A stretch of DNA of 64,000 nucleotides from Omphalotus guepiniiformis. Taxonomy: Eukaryota > Basidiomycota > Agaricomycetes > Agaricales > Omphalotaceae. The notes beneath the pieces are model-generated. The model was given only the letters and a program-made list of their open reading frames with translations, was not told where the DNA came from and made no database searches. The stretch covers positions 1-64,000 of the forward strand of contig JAQOOI010000053.1 in the NCBI GenBank assembly GCA_028554645.1, in the 5' to 3' direction. Of the stretch, positions 46,930 through 56,451 are shown piece by piece. Position numbers and translations under genes: made by a program. Numbering within the stretch: the stretch's first letter is position 1; every line of letters starts with the position of its first letter.

Positions 46930-48664
46930 ATGTCGTCAAAATCCAGCTTTGATTTTGCCCAATGGCCACCTCAAATATCCGACGAAAATCGCCAAGTTTT
47001 ACAATTTCGTGCTGCAACATACGCTTTAGCTCATGGTCTTCTATCTCTTCCACCTGGTACTCAGCCTAGCGTACCTAACTCAGCAATACATGCACCACTA
47101 TCTCTTTTTCCGACTCCTTTCCCAAGAGAACGTTTCGTCCAGGCTCAGAAGCTGCAGTCAACGTACAATGTTCTCTACGCTCGTATCGCTATGGATAACG
47201 AATTTTTAGATCAAGTCATGGGGACTGAAGATGGTGTTGGAAAAGTGGATGATTTTGTTGGTAGTTTGTGGACTGGATGGAAGGAGCTTCGCGATCTTAA
47301 TACCCTTGCTCAGGTATGTGATTTCGTTGTTGTCAATTACACATCTCTCATTGGATCCAGCCGCTTCATCTAGGGTTGTTTAGATCGGATTATTTGTTGC
47401 ATGAAGAAGGGGAGCAGGTACTATCCTTGAAGCAAGTTGAATTCAACACAATCTCGTCCTCGTTTGGGACTTTATCTCAGAGAACGTCCGAAATGCATCG
47501 GTATGTGTCTCAATTTTGATATCGTTGTACTCTTTATCATTGAAAGCAGGAGCTTGGAAGCGTCGACTCAGTTCTTCAATTCCTCGAGTTACTTGACAAG
47601 CGCTAATTTTCCACCCAATAACACGACTGCCGGGCTCGTCGAGGGGTTAGCTTCCGCACATGCAGCGTACAATGTACCAGGGTGAGTTCTGCTTACCCTC
47701 TGCACACATATGTGATCTGATTCCTACCTGCACAGATCTCAAATTCTCTTCGTCGTTCAGCCTGGCGAACGGAACATATTTGACCAACTCTGGCTTGAAT
47801 ACGAACTTTCAGAAAAGTAGAGTCTTCTTCAGCTCTATCTGGGTTTCTCTTGAATGGTCATACCCTGACAGGCACTCCATCAAAGTGATACGACGCACCT
47901 TCGATGAACTCGCTGAGCAAGCCAGCATTGCAGAGAAAGACTCTGCGCTTCTCATCTCATCTTCTTCCGGTGGACCTCTCGTCGAGATATCGACCGTTTA
48001 CTACCGCGCTGGGTACACCCCGACCGATTATCCTACCAATACCCATTATCAAACCCGTTTCAAATTAGAGCGATCGAGAGCGATCAAGTGCCCTTCGATA
48101 CCCTTACAACTCGCAGGTGGAAAAAAGGTTCAACAAGTCCTCACTATACCCGGCGTCCTCGAGCGATTTTTATGTGACGAAAAGAAATACGGTGCACAGG
48201 GGGTATCCAATGCTGATCAAATCGCTGAACTTCGTGCGAGCTGGATGACAATGTGGTCTTTAGATCTTGATGGTGAGGAAGGTGTACGACGAGCTAGAGA
48301 TCGTGCGCTTGGGTTGGTGTTGAAACCTCAACGTGAAGGAGGAGGGAATAACGTATATAAGGAGGCTATACCGGAGTTTTTAGATTCGTTGCCTGTTAAT
48401 GAGAGGTCAGCGTGGATTGCTATGGAGCTGATTTCTCCGCCTGTGGGGTTGAAGAATTATCTTGTTCGGGCGGGTGGTGGTGTGTGTGTAGAGACGGAGG
48501 TGATTAGTGAGTTGGGGATCTTTGGTTGGGCTTTGTTTGGGGGAGGGAAAGTTGAAGGGGAGAAGGAGGTTGGGTGGCTTGTGAGGACGAAAGGGAAGGA
48601 GAGTAATGAAGGCGGAGTTGCTACGGGGTTCTCGGTGCTGGATTCGTTGGTATTGGTTGATTGA
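46930..48664 (+). CDS. GSH2: Glutathione synthetase (eukaryotic GSS type)
   Basis: The enzyme joins gamma-glutamylcysteine and glycine using ATP, the last step of glutathione synthesis in the cytosol. Exon 1 from 46930 ends LRDLNTLAQ. Later exons give LGLFRSDYLLHE, LKQVEFNTISSSFGTLS, GSQILFVVQPGERNIFDQLW, LEYELSEKHSIKVIRRTF and EISTVYYRAGYTPTDYP. The last exon adds RSRAIKCPSIPLQLAGGKKV, QQVLTIPGVLERF, LKPQREGGGNNVYKEAI, the Gly-rich ATP-binding loop, and RSAWIAMELISPP with KNYLVRAGG near the end. The product has about 500 residues, as expected. Reading frame is intact with four short introns. Confidence 0.93.
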
Positions 48665-49046
48665 GAGGATGTATAAATAACTTTGTGGTGTGTTTCTTGT
48701 CTTTATCGCGTTCTTTTCTTTACTGATTAATGTTCAGTGCACACAGTATTTGCCTAGTAAGTTAAGCCGGGATGACCCCAACATTATCGCCGACCCACAC
48801 TGAACGATGTGAATTCAAGCATACTTCGAACCTACCTCTATTGTTAGATCGCACGGCGAAGCAACCCGAAATGTTCTTCGAGGATTACACAACGTACATA
48901 CATTTGATCACGCGAAGTTGTCTGTAATTCAAGACGTTGACCTGTCTGCACCCGACGAATATCCTGCCCGATGATTTTCCTTCGCTCGTTCCCTACGCTA
49001 CATACTTAAGCAATGACATTCTGCAGTCAATGATAGTACTGCCAAC
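48665..49046. other. Intergenic region before GH131 gene
   Basis: About 380 bp containing the GSH2 3' flank and the GH131 promoter. No further feature was seen. Confidence 0.45.
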
Positions 49047-50255
49047 ATGATTCCTCTTCCTCTGATTTTGTTCAGCGCAATAACTGTAGTCTCAGCACAA
49101 ACCGTGCTGTTCGATGGACGCGTTCCACTCAACTTGACTGCTGCGGATCTAGATTCATCTACGGGTCCTTTTCTAACGTGAGTTTCGACGATATCTATTT
49201 AGAAACTTTGAACTTTGAACAGAACCTCACCCAACGATATCTCAGCGTTGTAAAAGGCAGCGAAGATGCTTCTTATGTAAGCGTTCTCCGGTACCGAGTA
49301 CGAACTCCGAATCGGGGGTACCAATTGACGAGAGCTCACTCTACATAGTACACCACCCTTCTAGGAAACACCACTACACCCACCCCACTATGGAGCAGCA
49401 CCATCACAGAACAAGCAATGTCCATCACCATCGATAATAGCTCGATATTCGTTCCCGGGAGCGGAGGTCCTCAGAATGGGTTCCGCAGAACTGACCTAAT
49501 CGCACAGGGCGATGGGGGAAATACCGCTTTGGACGCGGTAATGGAAGTCGGGGTGTCTAAATTCTATTTTTCGATCAAAGAAAATACGGAGTTACCTTTG
49601 AATTATACGCATGAGTATCAGATTGTTTTTATTGAGCCTTCGGATGGGACACATGTTTTTGAGGTGCAGTTAGGTTCGTGTCGAAAGTTTCTTTATCTTC
49701 GATGGTCAATTGACGACTGTTAATTGTATTCTGCATCTTGCCATGCCTCGATGTAGGTTCACCTTTCACGAACCCTACAGGCACTCTTCCCGCCTCCAAC
49801 GCAAGCTCATTAAAAGTTCGTGATCACGCGTTGAACCTCTTGTACTCCACACCCTTCTCCGCCGAAACCTGGCACAACCTTGCTATACAAGTCGACTGGA
49901 GTAGCCTTACTCTACAAGTATTTTACTCCGCCGATGACGAACAGCTACAAGATGTCACAGGCGTCGTCTCGAACCCCACTGCTTCATCAGGAAGTACAGG
50001 CCAGGGTGACTTCCATATCGCTGTCCTAAAGGTAAGGCAATGGTTCTTGGCGTTTGTGCTGCACCGAAAGTGTCAAAGAGTGTCCCACTTATCAGATTTT
50101 GCTTTTCTTGCGGGCGGCGCCCTTTTTAGCTTCCGCTTGTCGATCCTAGTGAACCGGCTTCCGAGCAGAATGATGTAGTGCATTTTGGGGTTCAGGAGGG
50201 GACCACGGAAGGTTTGTTATATTCGGGTGTTTTTGTAGAGCAGATATCTGTCTAA
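49047..50255 (+). CDS. Secreted GH131 beta-glucanase
   Basis: GH131 enzymes are fungal secreted glucanases acting on beta-1,3/1,6/1,4-glucans of plant or fungal walls. The start at 49047 gives a signal peptide (MIPLPLILFSAITVVSAQTV), then LFDGRVPLNLTAADLDSS. Further exons give TVVKGSEDASYYTTLLGNTT, ITIDNSSIFVPGSGGPQNGF, RRTDLIAQGDGGNTALD, FYFSIKENTELPLNYTHEYQ and FEVQLGSPFTNPTGTLP. Then come YSTPFSAETWHNLAIQVDW, LTLQVFYSADDEQLQDV, and the end VVHFGVQEGTTEGLLYSGVF followed by VEQISV. The length, about 310 residues, matches a single catalytic domain with no CBM. All splices are in frame. Confidence 0.85.
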
Positions 50256-50523
50256 GGGCGCCCGCCGAGCTGCGTGAAGCTTGGCAAGGACTCGGGATGT
50301 GGGCAATTCGAGCAAAAAGTGGTGAGAAAGCACGTATTTGAGGTTGAGCACGAGGAAGTGATATCATATGTAGGGCGATGCAATTCGAGGGTGTAAACAT
50401 GCAGAATGTTTTTTGTACAATGTGATGATTACTTGTTCACCACGCATCAAGAGATTCTGAGCAGAGGCAACTGTCGCATGGCAAATTCAGTAGAAGCGCG
50501 TCTTCGGGTACGTATGTAGCACT

Positions 50524-51542
50524 TCAGGCCGTTAGGCTCCTATTCTCTGCCATGACGACTTCAGCAGCGACGCGCATAAGATACTGGTCATGAGCGGTTG
50601 CTAGACAATGAAGTCAGTCTTATAGCGGAACCTATTGACAATTGCAAGAACTCACTATCCCCCTCCTCAATAGCGTCTCCTAGCGCATCCACCCACCCAC
50701 TAGCTAAAGCATTGTCCATCGGATCACTTTTCTTTTCTTGTCTCGACTTTATGTCGCGGATCGAGAACCACAAGAAACGAAGGACGCCTTCGCCGAATAC
50801 AATGATCTGCACCGTGTTGTCACCACGTTCATCCGCTAGCCAATCATCGATATGTTTTTGTGAGATGTCAATTTCTTTGAACATTTCGACGACTTTTGTC
50901 CGTGGCATGACTTCTCCGTTATGCAACTGTTTATAAGTTGAGAGAATGATTCCGAGCTGAAAAATGAAAGGACTTGCTGTGAAATATTGTGCGGCGGAAG
51001 GCCCATCCGGCCGATTGGTGATTTCAAGAACAAAGCTAAAGAGTCCAGATGAGGTGAAGGTTGACGTTGAGATCTTTCAGATGGGGAACAGACGCACCAA
51101 TGAGTTGAGAGTTTGTCTTTTGCAGACGCGTCGACTTTCAGTGCCCATAGGGACCTTTGAAGCAAGCAAAAGTCAGCTTCAATCGTAGATGATTATATCC
51201 GCCTTGACGCACCATTTACACAGAGAATCCCTCCACGTATTAATCCACTTGGATAACCTCTCATTCATCAGATGCGCCTCCCGATCTCCCGAGACACCTT
51301 CACGAAGTTCCTTTCCCGTCTTACACACTTTTTTGTGCATAGACCACGCAGCTTTTTGGCATTCTTTGGAGCAGTATCGTACGAAGCTGGAAGTCCGAAT
51401 TACACAAGTTTTATGAGTAAGGATGTACATGAGTATAGCCGTGAACTGACCGACACTGGCTGCAAGATTTGAGGTTGTCACGTCCAACGGCTTTCATACA
51501 GTAGTTGCATACATCTTTAGCATATGTACTCTCTGAAGGCAT
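50524..51542 (-). CDS. MYND-type zinc-finger protein
   Basis: The start at 51542 encodes MPSESTYAKDVCNYCMKAVG directly before the finger. Across an intron the zinc ligands read CNYCMKAVGRDNLKSCSQCR and FVRYCSKECQKAAWSMHKKVC, the full MYND pattern. Later exons give WSLWALKVDASAKDKL, CFVLEITNRPDGPSAAQYF, VMPRTKVVEMFKEID, DNTVQIIVFGEGVLRFLWFS and the end AHDQYLMRVAAEVVMAENRS plus LTA. MYND fingers mediate protein-protein contacts. Proteins of this layout are numerous in mushrooms and mostly uncharacterised. No SET domain is visible, so a methyltransferase role is not supported. Confidence 0.78.
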
Positions 51543-52426
51543 TTTGCTCCGCGTGTAATGGGGCCAAGGTCCAAGGACTTCTGTCACACCGGTCAGCCGT
51601 CGCGAGCCTGTCACATCACCTGACTCGTGACTCACGGCGAATGCCGGAACTTGCGGTACCGGTCTGGGCCCTGGCCGACTCTTTCCCGCACTGGAACGTT
51701 CAAAATTGCTACATACTCCTACTTCTACTGTCAGGATCTCCGCAAAATAGCAACACATCTGAAAATATTCCATCGCATGGAGTATCTGTGACACATTGTA
51801 CTCAAAATTCCCTCAGCGGCCCTGGGTCATTCGTTTTCGAGGAGGCTGCACATGATATGCATCTCATCCCTTGAATTTAATTCGAAATACCTATTCCTGG
51901 TCCTGGCAGTCGACCGAAGCCCGAACTGCGCACAAGTATCCTGTCGTTCGCGAAGGAGTACTCTAGGTAGTGAGTGATCACCACGAATCGTTTCAGCTTG
52001 CTCGGGAAGTGATTAATCAAATTGAAGAGGACCAACGCATATGCTTGTGCAATGTGCTGGATTCTAGTAGATTCTAGTTCGTGGTAAAAACATTTCAGCA
52101 GCGCCCGAACGTTATCTTTAAACGTGCATCCTTGTGCGCTTCTTCTCGTTTTGTCAGGAGTGGGGAAAGGCTCTAAGCTGCTCTAAGCTGTGCCTCAGCA
52201 CTCGGTACTCAGTGCCTGATTCTCTTCACGGCCGGATTCAGCGGCCGTGGAAGGATGATCTGAACGTTGCTCTTTGACCACCATCAAACACTTGCAAAAC
52301 AACCATCAATGATGATTCACCTCAAATTCGGAAGAATTACGCTGCCAGTCTTCCGTGTCACGGTGTTGCTCATTGCGTCTTCCAGTATATAAGAGTATTT
52401 CTCTCACCAGTCAACCCCACAACTCG
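51543..52426. promoter_or_regulatory. GH71 upstream region with hairpin and TATA box
   Basis: No gene was seen in this interval of about 880 bp. A perfect inverted repeat, CACGGCCG (52227-52234) and CGGCCGTG (52242-52249) with a 7-nt loop, lies about 180 bp before the GH71 start. Such GC-rich palindromes can be sites for dimeric zinc-cluster regulators. A TATA-like agtatataag lies at about 52384, roughly 40 bp before the ATG. Confidence 0.4.
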
Positions 52427-54031
52427 ATGGCGCTTTTAACTTTACTAGCGTTCTTACTCGGGCTTCAGCTTCAAGGTGCGATAGTCGCAAATGCCCAAAC
52501 TGTGCTTGCACATTTCATGGTATGTCTTCTCCGTCAGAATTAGCTCTCAATCCCGTTACTCATGTTGTTCAGGCTCAAAATTCCTATTCGTATGGAGAAT
52601 CCGATTGGGCTAATGACATCAATGCTGCTAAAGCGATAGGGATCGACGGTTTCGGTGAATTCCTCCACATCTTGGAAAGCTCTTCGTGTGCTCATAGATT
52701 CTGTACTATAGCTCTGAACGTCGCTGTTGATAGTTATGAAGTTGGCAAGATCGCAGATGCTTTCACTGCAGCCGAAGCAGCCAACTTCAAGCTCATATTT
52801 TCCTTCGATATGACGTACAATTGGGCGCAGTCAGATATGGTTTCTCTCGTGGCGGCTCATGCCTCGAGTTCAAGTATGCTCAAGTGGAACAATGCGGTTC
52901 TTGTCAGCACATTCTCTGGAGAATCTCAAGGTGATCCGTTCTGGAGTAGCTTCAAGTCAACTCTTTCGAGTCAAGGCATCGCAATTAGTCTCGCTCCCGC
53001 TTTCATCAGCTACAGAGACCCGTCAGCGGCTACTACAATGGCATCTACGTTTCCCTCCATCGATGGGTTCTTCAATTGGTGGTCATGGTATGCTGTCGTA
53101 TACTTAAATTGCCATGCATTCGTTCACGTGTAACATGTAACAGGCCAGCTGATGTTGCCGACGACCTCACTACCGCCACAGACCTGGCATATCAATCGGC
53201 CGTAGCTTCCAGAAGTGGCCCGTACATCATGTGTAAGTCAACTGCGCCAGAGATCTTGATGTGCGTGAGTTTGACATATGACAGCTGTTTCTCCGTGGCA
53301 GTTCAAAGAGCTCGGTGGTGATCAGGACTGGGTAGAACAGAGTGACACTCTGTGGAAGTATCGCTGGGAACAAGCCATCAACGACGTAAAACCAGACATT
53401 GTGGAGATTGTAACATGGAACGATTATGGTCAGTCTCTTCACTGAGGGAAAATATGACTCTAACGATCAGTGACCGTAGGCGAAAGTCACTATATCTCCG
53501 ATATCAACCCCATCGTCAATCTCGGAGATCTAGCACCAAACTATGTCAATGGATTCGACCATGGGCCTTGGAGAACAATAGCTCAGTACTATATCTCGTG
53601 GTTCAAAACAGGTTCTGCACCTGCCATCACCGTAACGCCCATTTTCCTGTCATGTCTGAGTGTTTTTGACATATCATCATTAGGAGGATCGAGTCATCTT
53701 CTGGTATCGTTCACACCCAAAAGGCATCACATGCTCACAAGGAGATCTCCCTCGAAACTCAAATTATCCCGCTGACGCGATATTTGCGTTTTCCATGCTG
53801 ACTTCACCCGCAACAGTTACACTCGACGTTGGTTCTAGTCATAGCCAAATTGATTCTGGTGCTGGTGTGAATATCGGTTCGGTCCCGTTCCCGACTGAGG
53901 ACTCTCAGATACCGTTTATTCAGATCATCAGGAATGGTGCGACCGTGAAGAGTGGGTATGGATCAAAATATATCACGCAAAGTGGATGTTCGTATTATAA
54001 CTTCAACCCATGGGTGGGCGTTATTCAATGA
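52427..54031 (+). CDS. Secreted GH71 alpha-1,3-glucanase (mutanase)
   Basis: GH71 enzymes cut alpha-1,3-glucan of fungal walls during remodelling or mycoparasitism. The start at 52427 gives a signal peptide (MALLTLLAFLLGLQLQGAIV), then QTVLAHFM and QNSYSYGESDWANDINAAKA, with IGIDGFALNVAVDSYE. Next come FKLIFSFDMTYNWAQ, ISLAPAFISYRDPSAA, GFFNWWSWPADVADDL, YIMSVSPWQFKELGGDQDWV, IVEIVTWNDYGESHYISDI and FDHGPWRTIAQYYISWFKTG. After TEDRVIFWYRSHPKG a C-terminal beta domain ends GCSYYNFNPWVGVIQ. About seven introns, all GT-AG. No carbohydrate-binding module is present, so this is the short form. The right carboxylesterase block begins about 155 bp after its stop. Confidence 0.87.
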
Positions 54032-54434
54032 TGCTATACGTGTGTTTACCTCTTGCTATTTGATTCTGCATCTATTGTTGTTGTTGCAAATGGACGAATA
54101 TTGTGTATCCTCGCGGTTGTTGAGCTCGGTGGCGACTCTTATACGTTCAATCTTTGAGAAAGTTTCAACTTCTCTATCAAACTCCGTTACAACTTCGTTC
54201 CTGCTCGTCGCTCCTTGGCTACAGACTGCTATAGAGCGTTGCTGGAATGGGCTCATATATAGAAGCATTAGAAAGCATCTCTCGTCGCATCAGAAGACCT
54301 ACTCGCAACGCGCGTCGAGTACTTACTTACGGTTCTTGCATTCGGCTTCTGTGTACATCCCTTGAAGCGAACAGAGGTTGAACTCGATCTCACACTATCG
54401 ACACAAGTGTTTCGTTCTATCCTCCAATTGCGAG

Positions 54435-54888
54435 AATGCATCTCAGCCTCGGATTTTGGTCATTGTCATACTATCGGTACCAGCTAGAGTGATTCTCGCT
54501 TCACCTCTTGTTGGTCCTACGGTTCAGCTCGATCAGGCTACAGTGACTAGGACGACGTTCGGAAATGTTGAAAAGTTCTACGGAATCCCATTTGCTCAGC
54601 CTCCGTATGTATTCACCTTTTTTTGTTAGCACGCATATATTGGGTTTTGAACGCATATGAGGGATTGTAGAGTTGGAAAGCTTCGCCTTAACATCCCACA
54701 GCCTATCCAACCATATAATTCCTCCTTCTCGGCATTAACAATGGGTCCAGCATGTCCTCAGCAAGCTCTTGTTGGTCTGTCGGATCTCCCACCAGTCGCT
54801 CAGGACGCCCTGAATACCGTCCTCAACGTTACTAGTATTGCAATTCAGGACGACGAAGATTGTAGGTGTCTGCATCCTCTACCAGTTT
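54435..54888 (+). pseudogene. Truncated carboxylesterase (esterase D), 5' part of an esterase C copy
   Basis: The sequence follows esterase C from its ATG (MHLSLG) through TTFGNVEKFYGIPFAQPP-like sequence, an intron, VGKLRLNIPQPIQPYNSSFS and ALTMGPACPQQALVGLSDLP to DDED, and then into the next intron. At 54888 similarity stops inside that intron and F-box sequence begins. Small indels in the signal-peptide region shift the frame (esterase C reads GLWSIVILPARV; here it reads GFWSLSYYRYQLE and stops). It lacks the catalytic Ser, acid and His, so it cannot encode an active esterase. Confidence 0.85.
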
Positions 54889-54978
54889 CTGCACTCGAAA
54901 AGGTGTTCAGCTCCTTCACACTTCCGCGATTGATCGAGCTCTCACTAGCCTCGGGTTACGCTAACTGGACCTGGAGTG
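54889..54978 (+). pseudogene. F-box gene fragment at the internal block junction
   Basis: This 90-bp piece matches the F-box/LRR-like gene at about 60287-60374: it encodes ALEKVFSSFTLPRLIELSLA and WTWS against ALEQVFSSFTLPRLTKLLLD and WTWS. It is flanked on the left by esterase C intron sequence and on the right by esterase A upstream sequence. It looks like filler DNA captured when the two ends were joined. An open frame (54657-55013) happens to run through esterase, F-box and upstream pieces. Confidence 0.8.
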
Positions 54979-55086
54979 TTTATGCATGTAGTTCCATTCT
55001 GGCAGGTCAATAAACAAAATTGGCCGTTGGTCAATGGTTACTGCCTTGACCTCTTGGCGACGGACGTTACCTTTTCGTTATCGTTA

Positions 55087-55667
55087 CTATGGTGATTTTC
55101 AATGTGTACTGCGCACAGAACTGCAACTTTGTGAATATCTCCTCATCCATTCAAATTTGTGCTTCGTCAATTTTTTGTAAGATATATTGAATGTATTGGA
55201 TACTTGATATCAAACAAAAACAAGAGAATGTGTTGAGGAAATGGAATGAGACACATATTACTGCTCAGGAAGCATGACTTTGATATGTGACATTCTCTAA
55301 TTAGAGAATTATCTTACTAGGAATCCTCAAAAATTACATAGAGAATATACAATACCAGTCCATATTCCGGTTCTCAAGGTGACACAAATAGTTGAAGGTG
55401 GTATACATACAAAATTTAGGAAAAGTCAATGCTCTCTGACGCGGGTGGATGTGGCCGTGACAAGCGTGATTTTGCACGATTGCAATTCTCGAATCCTCCT
55501 CGGTCACTGCCCGACACCACCCCATCCTCAGAATAAAATCCCACAAATTCAGGTTAAGGGTTCTGATTATAGTAGATTAAGTCTATGTAATTACTTAAGG
55601 GATTAGGCTCAAGTGGAAGACACCAAAAATCGATTCTCAAAAAAGTCCAGTTCTTGAATCACCATAG
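55087..55667. mobile_element. MITE-like element with TA target duplication
   Basis: This 581-bp insertion is absent from the corresponding place in the left block (near 27125). It begins ctatggtgatt and ends with the exact reverse complement aatcaccatag, giving 11-bp terminal inverted repeats. TA lies directly outside both ends (55085-55086 and 55668-55669), as expected of a Tc1/mariner-type target duplication. It has no transposase frame. An 18-bp palindrome, attctctaattagagaat (55292-55309), lies in its middle part. The element inserted about 790 bp upstream of the esterase B MITE-proximal promoter region, in formerly non-coding sequence. Confidence 0.8.
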
Positions 55668-56451
55668 TATAACCCCGTAAAAAAAGACAGCGTGATCCAC
55701 TGGTCAGAAATTTCAGGCCCGTCAGGGTCGCAATACTACTCGACAAAGTTTCCGTCTGTGCGATTTATCGCAGCCCAGAGCCTCCCAGAGCCGATACTGC
55801 ATGCGAACAGGATTCACATATTGAAGTACTCGACCGCAGAATAAATTGCTTGGTCAGCTAGGGCGGTCCATGAGTGCAACTATTTTCTCCCTCACTTCCT
55901 TCATCTCACTCAATGGTTGTTAAACCTTGTCAATCTCGTCAATAACGGCGCATACGAAGCCCGGGAGACATGCCTGTGATTTACAAAAACCCAAGTATTC
56001 CTGGTCTGCTGCCAGAACTTGGCTTCTGTTCAATTTCTTGTTTCTTGTAGATGACGTGTGCAGGGAAATTACTACCCCGGGGCAAATTCCGCGTCTGCGG
56101 TCGAGACAAGAAGCTCTGCTTCTCTCAAAGAATATTAGATCGTACGTTGGCGTGAGTGGCTTGGTTGCGCACGCTCATGTCAAAGTCAATATTTCTTAGT
56201 AGGTTTCGCGTCAACTGATCGTTCACCAATGGAATGGAACTGCTTCCTACTGCACGCGCGACAGGGTGTAATATTTTATTAACGTTAACAAAAGAAGATA
56301 GTTTGATTGCTAGCTTGCAGGATTTGGGCATAAATGCGTATATATTTGCGATTGCTCACAAAGTCTGTTTTCTGCCTGACTTCTTTTCGTCAACCGTCTT
56401 CTCTCTTCCTCTCTCTGACGAGTCACTCGCTCTTCGTTGACGGTTGTGAAA

